Shown: positions 32,794 to 48,254 of the stretch, one piece after another
How positions within the stretch are numbered: the first letter of the stretch is position 1
Layout of the letters: each line of letters opens with the position of its first letter
NCBI GenBank assembly: GCA_037043235.1
Contig: JAWRVZ010000110.1
Coordinates: 655,501 to 719,500 of the forward strand
Reading direction: 5' to 3'
Length of the DNA stretch: 64,000 bases
Origin: Rhodeus uyekii
Taxonomy: Eukaryota; Chordata; Actinopteri; Cypriniformes; Acheilognathidae
Made by a program: the position numbers and the translations under genes
Notes under the pieces: generated by a model
What the model saw: the letters and a program-made list of their open reading frames with translations, nothing else
What the model was told of the DNA's origin: nothing
The model's database searches: none

Positions 32794-35117
32794 ATGGTAA
32801 GTGATGTTCTTGAATGAACACAATTTTTGTATTCATTTTATATATTATTAATATGGGTTTTTTCACAGTGGAAATCAGGATTTACAAGGTTGATTCTGCT
32901 GATGAGTCTTCTTTTTGAGAGTGGCAACTTCTTTACAATGGAGAGAGGTAATGTTTAATTCATCATTATATTTATGTTAAAATTTCTGGTTTAAAAAAGG
33001 TTTAAAACAGAAAAGGATATGTCAGGTAATTTATATATAGAACCCTTTTGGCATAACGAGTTCTTTAAAATCAACCCCATTGAACCTTCTTTTCTTTATA
33101 AGAGTGTACCTACTACTTACATTCCTTAATGTACCACAGTTTAAGGGATATTAACACAAAACATGTGGCCGCTATATGTTTTGTGTATATGGTTTATAGA
33201 GTATTTTCTCTGCTCACTGATATTACCTGTTTTAAGCAAACATCGACAGCATTATATGGGTTAGTTCTTCCAAAATCGAAAACTATGCCAGAATTTTCTC
33301 ACCCCCAAGCCATCCTAGTTGTATATGACTTTCTTATTTCAGCCAAAAAGAATCAGAATTATATATATATATAAAAATACCCTGGTTCTTTATAATGGGA
33401 GTGAATGGTGCCTTAGATTTTAAAGCCCCAAAAAAATCCATCCATTCATCATAAAAGTTATCCAAATGGCTCCAGGGGGCTAATAAAGACCTTCTGAATT
33501 GAAGCAATGCGTTTTTATATGAAACATGTTTTATAACTTTATTTATTTTGTATTACTTTATACTCATGTATTACTATATAATCACTGGCTTCCGATAACA
33601 AACGTATGCCAGCTCCAGCCGAAGAGGTAACACTTTACGGTAAGGGTACATGAATTATCATGAATTCATCTAGAAACTCAAATTCATCTATAAAGTTCAA
33701 AGTCTTTCATTCAGGACCTTATGGATGAACAACACCTTAACTAAAGCATTAACTAAGATGAGTATATCATCATTAATTATTTTTTATTACGCATGATCAT
33801 GTTTTCTTTGTTCGCAGAAAAAAGAAATAGGTATTTACGATCTACGAGGATAAAGCTATAGTTATGGATGAGTCATCGTGAATTTATTATGAATTTAACC
33901 GAATGCACAAAATTTACATTTATGCATTTGGCAGATGCTTTTATCTAAAGCGACTTGCATTGCATTCAAGATACACACATATTCTAATCAGTTCTTGCTT
34001 TCCCTGGGAATTGAACCCATGACTTTGTCAATTCAAGCGCCATACTCTGCTGTTTGAGCTGCAGAAGAGTTTAGCCGTCTGCAGGAAAGTGGACCTTGAG
34101 GGCCAGACAACCCCTGACCTAGAGTATAAATTAGTCCTGGGTGTGATTCTGCCTTTTAGGTGTTGTTGCTGATCATACCAATGACACTGAGTATTGCACC
34201 ATGCCTAAGCCATGTGATGTGGCTGGCTTCACTGATTGGTTCAAAGTGGGCCGCTATTGTGTCAAATACTTCTACAATCCTGCCAACTTCACTAATGCCC
34301 AGGTAAGTTGTAGCACCTTTTTTTGTTGGATTGTTACAGTAATTCTCCACATTATTACCTCCACCATTTAAATAAATTGTGTATTGTATTGTGTAGTTAT
34401 TAAATGTTCTTCCTGTTTCATACCCAGTTAAAGTGTAGGACAAAAGCCCCTGGCGCAAATCTGGTGTCAGTGCACAATAAAAAGGATAATGATTACTTGC
34501 TCTGCATTGTGAGAAAATTTAACCCAAGAAACCTGCGATTCTGGCTTGGAGGCTTTGAATTCTTTAAGGTAAAAAAGACAAATGTGAAGAGGTTCACAAA
34601 TGGGGAGAGCAAAGAGAAATTATTTAATTATTTTCTAGTTTTTCAAACACCTTCTGACTTTCTTTTTTTGTTGTTTTTATTTTTTCAAAACCTCTTTCTT
34701 ACTTTCACAGTCTGGATATTTTTTTTGGCTTGATGGTTCCTTCTGGAATTATCAACTTTGGACACGTGGTGAGCCCAACCACATGTACACCAGCACGGAG
34801 GAATGCGTGGAGATGAACTGGAAGGGTAAGGATGGAAGTGGAATATGGGATAATCATATTAAAATCAAAATTTTAACTTGACGTTTGGCTAAAAAAACTT
34901 TTTGGCTATCACTTTTTATAGTGATTTTAATGCTGTAGGGTCAATTAGAGGTTTGGTAAAACACGATGATAGATGAAAGTACAATAACCTCTTCATTTTA
35001 CCGTCCCTCACATTTTCAGAGGTTGGAAAGTGGAATGACGACTCTTGTGGCGCCAAGAAAAACTACATCTGCGCCTTCAGACGACGTAACCTGTTAGATG
35101 GAGTAGACCCGGAGTAG
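32794..35117 (+). CDS. secreted C-type lectin, EPN (mannose) type, 192 aa
   Basis: Six exons join in frame: 32794-32796 (ATG only), 32869-32947, 34160-34302, 34428-34568, 34711-34825 and 35020-35117 (TAG). A signal peptide (MWKSGFTRLILLMSLLF) is followed by one C-type lectin domain. Its sugar-binding motifs are EPN at residues 143-145 and WND at 165-167. Family cysteines are present, including the pair in CMR-like YCTMP, EECVE and NYICAF. EPN predicts Ca-dependent binding of mannose-type sugars. Single-domain lectins of this kind are common in fish and often immune-related; that role is inferred. The first coding exon holds just the start codon, with a perfect ATG|GTAAGT donor. An AATAAA lies about 35 bases after the stop. 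A broken tandem copy lies just upstream. Confidence 0.92.
33258..33640. repeat. dispersed repeat, copy 1 (pair with 35976-36262)
   Basis: It shares blocks with 35976-36262, including GCCATCCTA, AATGGGAGTGAATG, TTAGATTTTAAAGCCCC, GGCTCCAGG and GAAGCAATG followed by GTTTTTATA, in the same order. It lies in the lectin intron before exon 34160. Confidence 0.8.
33908..34072 (-). mobile_element. tRNA-derived SINE, HAmo-like
   Basis: Full head-to-tail copy on the minus strand, with GGTTCAATTCCCAGGGAAAG and CAAGTCGCTTTAGATAAAAG. It sits about 90 bases before a lectin exon. Confidence 0.85.
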
Positions 35118-35893
35118 ATGGAGCACTTTTATCATCCCATAACTTTCTGAATAAAATTATTATCTTTGCATCAAGAAAAAAAATGTTAAAAAAATACTAA
35201 AATTAAAATCCTTAAAATGACAATAAAGAACTTTTTCAATCAAAATGGTTTTATTTATTGTTTGTCTGATTATATATACAAGATTTTAGATTAAATATGA
35301 CTTTAATCTCACAAATATAACTAGTTCATATGCTTGTGTTGGAAAATAAATGTGGTTTTGTGTACAATTTGTTTGATGAACTATTACACCAAATATATTT
35401 ATGCTGCTTAAAAATCAATTAAAAATTCTAACAGAATAGAATAGAATATATACCATTTGTCCGATTTGCTTAGAACTTGACATGCATCACCTAGAAAGCC
35501 TAGGGGCAAAAAGTCTTTATTTATGAAACTGTTTAGCAGATACAATGTTCATATATATGTCTGGTAGGTTATGGTTCATTGTGAGTAACAAAGTAGAAAC
35601 TTGTCAAAATTGTGTGTATATGGAGAACAGACTATTTTGAAGAAATATAGTGCTTAGTGATGCACAATGGGCTCACTGTAAATTCTAAATTATGATTATA
35701 CAGTCTTTAAAGATGAAGACTGTAATACTACCGTTTCTACTATTTCTTACAGCAGGATAAGGCATCTTTTTTGTCTAATCTTTCTAACATTTTCCAGCAC
35801 TGACTAATAAATAAATGCTATTGTTTTATATAACTAGTTTACAAAGATATCTGTGAAATAGTTTTCACAATAAATCCCCAAAAGATTGAGGAC

Positions 35894-35898
<5 letters not shown>

Positions 35899-35933
<35 letters not shown>

Positions 35934-35964
35934 CTCTGTGTGTGTGTGTGTGTGTTTGTGTGTA
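35899..35964. repeat. (TC)n(TG)n compound microsatellite
   Basis: TC dinucleotides switch to TG dinucleotides with one GCTC interruption. Confidence 0.95.
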
Positions 35965-35975
35965 AGCATGTTTAA

Positions 35976-36262
35976 AGGGATAGTTCACTCAAAAATTAAA
36001 ACTATCTTGTAATTTACTTACACTGAAGCCATCCTACATGTATATGAGTTTCTTCTCTCAGCCAAACACAATTAGTTATATTAAATAATGGGAGTGAATG
36101 ATGTCTTAGATTTTAAAGCCCCAAAACTGCATCTATTTATCATAAACGTATATTCATAATTTAGAATTTACAGTGCGCCCATTGTGCATCCATACGGCTC
36201 CAGGTGATATTTGATAAGGCCTTCTGAAGTGAAGCAATGTGTTTTTATAAGAACATGCATAA
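35976..36262. repeat. dispersed repeat, copy 2, interrupted by an inverted insert
   Basis: It matches 33258-33640 block for block. An extra segment of about 36 bp within 36148-36190 has no counterpart in copy 1 and matches 35659-35701 in inverse orientation. Confidence 0.8.
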
Positions 36263-37199
36263 CCCTAACCGACAAATATTCACTACCAAAATTAATGTTT
36301 TGAGGAGTTGTGAAGTTATGGGGTTATAGTCTCTTTAACGTTCATATTGTTGCATGTAAAGGTTTTTTGTATGTGTGTTTCCTTAAAGACTTACATCTTA
36401 TCTATACCTCCCATTGAGCAGTAATCATCACCGTATAAATCTTAACAACACAAAATCTTTGCCATTTATGTCATATCAGTTTAGACTTGGTGTTAAAGAT
36501 CCAGAGAGAGAATACCAAGGACACTGGCACTGTATAAAAATTTTTTATCATGTAAAAATATTAATAAGAAAAGCTGGTGTGTGGGATCAATATACAACAA
36601 ATTCACTCAACTGCTTCCTTGGCTCAAAAACAAATATAAAGTATTCCAACAAGGCTTGTGTGTAGGCTATCTCCACCACAAAGCACTAATGGGAGCACGG
36701 CACTGGGCTAGGACTGATGCATGCTGGGATGGGAGGCGCCCTTTAGCCACGCCTCTGACGCGCATCCTGTTGCGTTTGTTTATGCAGGCTTGCCAGACTG
36801 AATTAGGCTCTTCCTCTGTCAAGGCCTGGCTATTAATGGGAAAGTATTGCCTAAGGAACAGCTGAAGGCTGGAGCACTAATATAGATGGTCCGCATTTCT
36901 TCTCCATATTTGGGAGCATCATTTTGGTTTGAAGAGTAAAATGAATAAATTAGAGTGGTGAATTATTTCCCTTTGCACTTATTTAAGAATGGTTGCATTA
37001 AATGCAAAGTAAATACTGAAAAAGTAAAAAGAAAAAAAGTAATTTTCCATAATAAAACGATTGGTTAAACCGTCAGAACACTAGTAAAGAAGTGAAAGGG
37101 AAAAGTTCCGTTACTAAATATCACATATAGGGAACGAAGGGCTGGGTTCGGCACTCCAACGTTAAAGCTACGGATTATGTTTCTTAAAAGCTACACATG

Positions 37200-37435
37200 C
37201 CATAACAGATATTTGCCCTTTTCAGATGCAAACACACACAAATCCTCATGAAAGATGTAATCGTCTATTACATCTTGACAAAAGAGCAGGAATGTGCCCG
37301 GAGCGGTTCGTTTGCACGAGCAGAGAGGGGCTGAGTTTAACTCCAGCACTGGACACACCTACCGAAAACACAATTTACATCCCTGGACACGGACAAACCC
37401 TTTACACACGAAACATCCATCATATCGATGACATT
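37200..37435 (+). promoter_or_regulatory. possible non-coding first exon of the Ig-like gene
   Basis: A stretch with more C and G than its surroundings ends at a good donor (GACATT|GTGAGT, 37435), about 1.1 kb before the Ig-like start codon. The frame through it has no recognisable product, so an untranslated exon is the simplest reading. This is inference. Confidence 0.3.
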
Positions 37436-38551
37436 GTGAGTACGCTTTGATCTAGTCTTTGCGTTTAATGAAGTTTGAGAAATAATCTTACACGGGCGTA
37501 GCGCGAGCGCTCCTTTAATACAAAGTCATTGTTTATGTTCTTACCAGTCGCGCATAACAACGATACTTGTCTGTTAGGTATTATACTGGTTTAAACATTC
37601 GTTATCCTTTGCTTTTGGTTGTTTTTTTATTCGAAACATTGTTTCCTTAATGTACAATCACATTAAGTTGTTATCTGAATGTTTTGTGCATTGGGTTATT
37701 CGACATAACTAAATCTGATTATTTCATGCATTTGATTTTTGAATGATGTAACTGAGGATCTGCCCCAATCATTTAATCAAACGCCCTTCTGAGAAGCAGA
37801 CCATCGGGCCAGATCCAATCGCAGAACATTGCGCTAAAACCTTTTGTACTTTGTTCATATATGTACTATTTATTTCATGTAAATATAGCATACTTAAATG
37901 CTTCCTCAAGATCACATAAATAACGTTTTGCATATGAACTGTGGGTAGTGTAAATGTACATATATAACTTGCTCTTAATTTGGTGCTGATCTTCTTAATC
38001 ATTTGGATAAAAGTATGATGAAATAGTATCAAATTCTCAAATAATAATATAATACTGTATCAATAAATACATAAAATGCATGTAATCATAACTTATCAAT
38101 AGTAATGTCTTTTTTCATTTTAACATGATTTTACGAAAAGTGTTGAATGGATATAATCATATTTGAACCTTCATTCTAGTAATTTCTCATTTTAAAATAC
38201 TGATCAAAATGTAAATGTTATTTTTTTTACCTTTATTTCATAAAAATCATTAACGATTTACACGTTCCATGAACTGGACTTTTTTTTTAAATGAGCTACA
38301 AAGCTGTTTATCAGCTTACTATCAGTCTACTATCAGAAAGCAGAAGCCATGTAGAAGATTGTGTATAACAGGTTTTTCAGCAAAGTTTAAATATATTGTA
38401 GGCTCAAAAATTCAGATTAATGAACATATGCCAGGTGTCTTAACCAGTTTATAACAACATACTTGGTTCTACAACTCTGGTTAAAACAATAAGATTAATG
38501 TTTTAAATGTAATGTGTTTGCAGAATCTGTCTGAAATAGATTAATTCTCAA

Positions 38552-43141
<4,590 letters not shown>

Positions 43142-45140
43142 ATTCTCCAAATTCTTGAACTATCGATGTAAGGGAAATAGAAACAAACATTTTTTTGTTC
43201 ATTAGATTCTTACACGGCCCAAGCCTTAAAAAATAGTTTTTTTTTGTTCTTTCATATTTTGAAAGAACAGGACGTTATTAGCACTATGATTAAAATGATC
43301 ATTTTAACCTTTGTATTAATCATTACCTTAAACAAATCAGTTAGTTGTGTATACAACTGAAAACCATTTTTATTTCTTTCTGGAGAACTAATAGGACATA
43401 AAAACGGTTACTTCAATATATTTTTTTATTACACATTCTTTCAAGACTCAACCTAGCTTAAGAGCAATAGAAGGATATTATAATTGAAATACCTTTTAAA
43501 ATCATTGTTAATACTCTTTTCCAATGAAGAAGTGTTTATTTGTTCTTATATAGGAGGAAAGAAGCTGTTCACAGTTACAAAGCTACCACCATATTGTCAG
43601 CTAAATGTTTTCATGTTATACTCATCCTACATGAACAAAAGTAAGAGGATTTACCTTCTGAATGAGCTTCCAGTGACACCCATTGATGACAGATGTGGAT
43701 ATTGAAGCACCAAAGCAATATCCATAGACAAACACTGGAAGGCATGTTATGGTCTGTTCTGAAGCTCACTTTCAAAGGGATAGTTTATCCAAAATAATGA
43801 AAAATCTGTCTTCGTCTACTCCCACCTCATGTCATTTCAAATCTGTTTGAATCATGTCATTTCAAATCTTTTATGTCTTTTAAGTCTGTTTTTGTATTCA
43901 TACAATGGAAATCAGTGGGCAGTTGGGCATCAGTACTGTTTGGTTACCAACCTTTCTTCAAAATATCTTAGGGCTCCACAGAAGAAAGTAATGCACACAG
44001 GTTTGAAATGACATGAGAATGAGTAACCGATGGCTCAATAAAAAATTTTTGTGGTAAACTATGCCTTGATAGTGATGCTGAGCCTCCATTAAGCCTCCAA
44101 CAGTCAGCCTTAAAAAGGCCTTATTCTACACTTTTGTATAGAACTACACATAATAAGCTGTTAATTTATTATGTTTTTATACAGGTGTCCAAAAACACAT
44201 GTACACTTGGCAACATATATATCTAGTCATTTTTACTAACTCTTGTTTTGTACATGCTACGTCTGTCTCTAGAGGGGCAAATAGCTTTACAACTAAAATA
44301 AATCTAATGTAAGTCAAATAAAAAATGGTATTTTGACCTGCTTAAAAAGTATGTAGAACCAAGGAATTAGCAATATATGCAATATAATTGCGAGAATATA
44401 TATACACACACACACACGCATTAATAATTTAACATGTACACATTACTATTTATGCATGTAAGTGAATTCAAATGTATCAATGTACTGTTTTAGGGATTTT
44501 TCTCAACTACCACAAGTAGGCCTAGCAGGAACTGCATCTTAAGGCAATTTTAAAGTGCTGTTAGCTGGAATGAAACCACAAATGCCTCAAAGATTTATAC
44601 TTGAATATTGATATGCATAAAATGTAATAGTGATGTTTCATAGTAGGGTTCATGTTGTACCTGCTTATTTCAATAGCCTTCATATCACAATGGATATGGG
44701 AATATAAAAAGACCTACCATTGTTCTGAAGTAAAATACGGTTTTCAATTTCTACCTATACAGGACTATATTTCTTATTGTTATATTGCATGTTCATATTA
44801 CGTTCTCTGTATTGTTCACTTTGTCAGACATCTAAAGCCAACGGACAATGCCATTTACCTTGTTATATGTTGTACTATCAGGAAAGAAAATTGTTTTATT
44901 GTTATGCTTTACTATAAGAATGACAATAAACATTACTAAGTAATAAACATTCTTGTCATTTCTACACTCTAAACATAGCTAGAATCAAGCATCTCCAGCA
45001 AACTTCAACTGTGATTATTTTTTTATTGCTGAGGTTTCAGTAAAGTCAGCATAACAAGAAAGATTCCACTGGATTTACCCAGTTGATAAGGATACAAAAA
45101 TGAAAGAAAAAAACACTTAAAGTTCACAACCATACACTAT
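43142..45140. other. 3' untranslated region of the Ig-like gene and flanking DNA
   Basis: AATAAA motifs at about 44925 and 44942 suggest an extended 3' end. A dispersed repeat starts at 43778 (AAAGGGATAGTTTATCC) and runs to about 44045. No other gene is seen. Confidence 0.5.
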
Positions 45141-45143
45141 AGA

Positions 45144-45323
45144 GAGAACCTCCTAAGGGCAATGGAGCTGGCCTGTGTTGACATCCCAGTTGAGGCCTTC
45201 CAAGGATGGATTCGCCATTCCAGGGCGTTTTTCCCACAGTGTCTGGCAAAAGACAATGTAGCCTGCGACGTGGATGAGGTGATATGGCCCGATGCAGCTC
45301 GGCGACATGAAGCCGCACAGTGA
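45144..45323 (+). pseudogene. transposase C-terminal relic
   Basis: An open frame of 59 codons plus TGA encodes a stretch containing ACVDIPVEAFQGWIRHSRAF, FFPQCLAKDNVACDVDE and WPDAARR. It resembles the C-terminal end of DDE transposases found in many copies in fish genomes. No catalytic part and no terminal repeats were found around it, so it is a fragment. Confidence 0.65.
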
Positions 45324-46038
45324 TTGTGTGTATGTGTGGTGTGAATAAAGTAAATAAAAAGACATCACACCCTGATCATGTTTTCAGGAGTACTGTTGTG
45401 TGCAATAGATTCTGTTTTTGCATTGAGTTGTTACAGTAGTGTGCATGCAGAATTTACTATAGATTTATACTTTTCAAATGACACTCACAAATCTAAATGC
45501 CTAATCCTCTGCAGAGCTCTAAAAAGATCAATTACAGTAAAGTTTCTAAAAATATGCATTGGCAGATATGAAACAAAGAACCTTCTCACAAACTGTGCAT
45601 TGTGTTTTCAATTGTTTTGCTGTAGTGTGTCTCTAGAGCTTACATTTTTGAAAGCTTCGAGCTGCTCTTTTGGTGTGAAAGTTTGCGTTTTGAAGTGAGA
45701 AAGTGTGGTTGTTTACGTAACTTTAGAAAAGGGTGTTGTGTTTAGACATTGGGGAACATGGAGGAAACGTTTGTTAAATGTTTTAGCATTTGAGAAAAAC
45801 TGTATTATGATGAACTTATTGGCTACAATGTTGCCCTGTGCATCTTTTCCATGAATAATGTACAAACAACAAAAACAAGATTATGTAAATGCAGTATAAA
45901 GACATTTGGCTGTTCTCTGTATCTTAAGAGCATGAGAAACTGCTAAATACACTTTTCTCTGTTTGAACATTCAGTATTTTATTAACAATTGGCACATTGA
46001 ATGCCACATCCAGTTGTGCTATGGGATCCTAAGACACG
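45324..46038. other. intergenic, no gene seen
   Basis: AT-rich sequence between the transposase relic and the tmem109 3' end. A candidate minus-strand AATAAA for tmem109 lies at 46039-46044. Confidence 0.5.
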
Positions 46039-46175
46039 TTTATTTCAGAATCAATCATCTTTGAACAATAATTCAAATTTAGTCAAACAAAAGTCACAAT
46101 AACATGCTTTCTATCCTTGGATTTATGAACAGAAATGAAAATAAGTTATATCAGGTGTGGTGAAGGGTTTCCATA

Positions 46176-47552
46176 TCATTCCCTTTTGCTTTTCTCCATA
46201 TCTCTTAGTCGTCTCTCCAGCATCTTGATTTTGTTTTCGAGCTGCGTATCTGGCGTTGCGGATGTTGCACCTATTCCTAACAGGACACAAACACAGGCCA
46301 GGCCGGCTAATCTCAAGGCTGTGGTTTCTGCCGAGGCTCCAGCGTCACTGAGAATCAATACAAACATGCCAACGGCAAAGGTGACCTTTAGCAGCCACAG
46401 AGCCTGTCTCACGGCACGGACAACCAAGCGCAGGATGAAGGATATTATCCAGTAGGCCACAATAGCCAGAAGGGCCCACTGAGTGACAAAAATCACTCCT
46501 TCCGGAGTAACGTTTTGGAAAGGTAGCTTGGCTAGATAGACACATGGAAAAATGTACATGTGAGCATGTGCTTTGGTTTAAACATATTAAAGTAAAGATT
46601 TTTTTGGTACAATTACCGTCAATTCCTGCTGATTCCAAGAGCTCTGTAACCCACTGGATAACCGTGTTAAGGGCTAATGCCACTGCATCTGACAGCCACT
46701 TCACACTGCTTTGTAGAAACTGATGCCCATGAATAAAATACAATAATGTCATTTTCCAAAGAGAACAACTTCACCATACAAAAAGTCTTTTAAAAAGCAT
46801 CATTATGTAGTAATGTCATATACACAGTGGCCCTGAAAAAGTATGTACTAAGAATTGGATGAATTTGACTGCATAAGCAAAATGGCAAACCATTTCTGCA
46901 AAGCAAGTCATGCAAGGTCTGCTTTTTTTCTCAGAACTAACCTCACGTTTAACCACTTCGAACTTCCACGAGCTGGTGCCAGTCATTTCAGATCCGCTCA
47001 AGATTGCATAGATGGTTTATCAAAGTAACCCTAGCTATTCATCACGATAAGTTATGTGAAAACATTATGTGAAACTGATTTAACATTATGCCTGGTTTAA
47101 CCAGAAGTTTTCAAATATTTTTTTAAACAAAAGAAACTTTTTTTTTTAATCAAACGCTAAGCTTATACAGTATATACACACACACACACAAGTGTTATGG
47201 AAAGGAATGCACTTGGTTCCTCATACAGCCAACGTTATTAATTTTACGTACCACGTTTAGTATAAACTACAGAGAGTTAGAGAGAATACCAAAAATTATT
47301 TACTTTAAGGAAAATTATATTATAAAAGCCGGATTTTTCAAAATATCAGCTCACCTTAAGACACAGGTTGACTCTCTTTTCGCCGAGTGTAGAAACCAAA
47401 CACTTGTAAGCTTCATCGTACAAACTTGAGATTATGGATCGCACATTTTGCAGGGGACTAGACTCCTTTTCCCTCTCGAAAGAGTGACACAGTGGCAGCA
47501 ACTGATATGAAACTGAAAGTATGAGTGTGGTAAAATACAAACACCGACCCAT
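46176..47552 (-). CDS. tmem109: transmembrane protein 109 (mitsugumin-23), 218 aa
   Basis: Three exons join in frame: 47552-47355, 46719-46617 and 46531-46176 (TGA). A signal peptide (MGRCLYFTTLILSVSYQLLP) is followed by a luminal helical region and three hydrophobic segments: near VIFVTQWALLAIVAYWIISF, near LWLLKVTFAVGMFVLILSDA and near LRLAGLACVCVLLGIG. A charged coiled-coil end (LENKIKMLERRLRDMEK) closes the protein. TMEM109 forms a cation channel of endoplasmic reticulum and nuclear membranes; the human protein is 243 aa. An in-frame ATG lies 21 codons upstream (47615), but the inner ATG starts a proper signal peptide and was chosen. The match to this family comes from overall layout and motifs, and human TMEM109 lies in the same 11q12 block as VPS37C. 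Confidence 0.88.
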
Positions 47553-48254
47553 TTTTCTCTTTATCAACGCTGGCAGTAGCGATATTCTTATGCGTGGGGA
47601 AAATGTTCTTCTCAAACGACGTGTAAAAGAAACAACTTGAAAACAACTGGTGACAACACAGAAATACTGAAGACGCTGAATTCAGGAGTCTCCCCTTGGG
47701 ATTAGTAAGTTAAGTTAAAAAGATGGGACTTTTCATATCAGAGTCAGATAAATGGTCTTACAAAGGATGGCAGTTCTGTCCATCAATAATAAACTCGAGA
47801 TTTACTAAACTAATCCAGAAAGCGTTTCCCTTTCCCTGAGCAAATGCCTGCTTCCTCTTTCCTCCCTGGAAGGAGGAGCAACCCGCCTACGGATGTCTGA
47901 GACTGTAACGGCACACAAATTGATCCCATATGAGCATTGTGAAAGACCATTCTTAACCACGATTATTCTAACTCTCACAGCCTTTTGTAGGATTGTGAAA
48001 ATGTACGTATAAATGTAATAGCTACATGAGCAGTGTACATACCGTGAAAAACATAGCAGAGACTATTGACACATTGGTATTGTAATAGATTTATTTATTA
48101 TAATTGTTTATTAATAGTGTATTTATTTTTGTCCAACAAATACAATGCAACAGCAAAGTAAGAGAAAAATAATACAACTTTTAATTAAAAACCACAACGA
48201 TTAATTAAAAAGGTTTCTGACAAAAAGACAGACAATTTTTTTCAATTATATTTC
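47553..48254. other. space between the tmem109 start and the ankyrin gene end
   Basis: 5' flank of tmem109 (about 47553-47900, moderately GC-rich near 47820-47900) followed by AT-rich DNA. No further gene is seen. Confidence 0.5.

Larger units (their letters stand above)
35160..38540. other. intergenic DNA between the lectin and Ig-like genes
   Basis: It holds the (CT)n(GT)n tract 35899-35964, the second dispersed-repeat copy, an inverted duplicate and a possible non-coding exon near 37200-37435. Open frames at 36414-36865 are not recognised. Confidence 0.6.

Noticed and set aside
36414..36865. Overlapping open frames near 36.4-36.9 kb
   Set aside because: No recognisable domain, splice context or start; left as intergenic.
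37226..37450. 74-codon open frame as a secreted peptide
   Set aside because: No signal peptide or family resemblance; better explained as untranslated exon or spacer.
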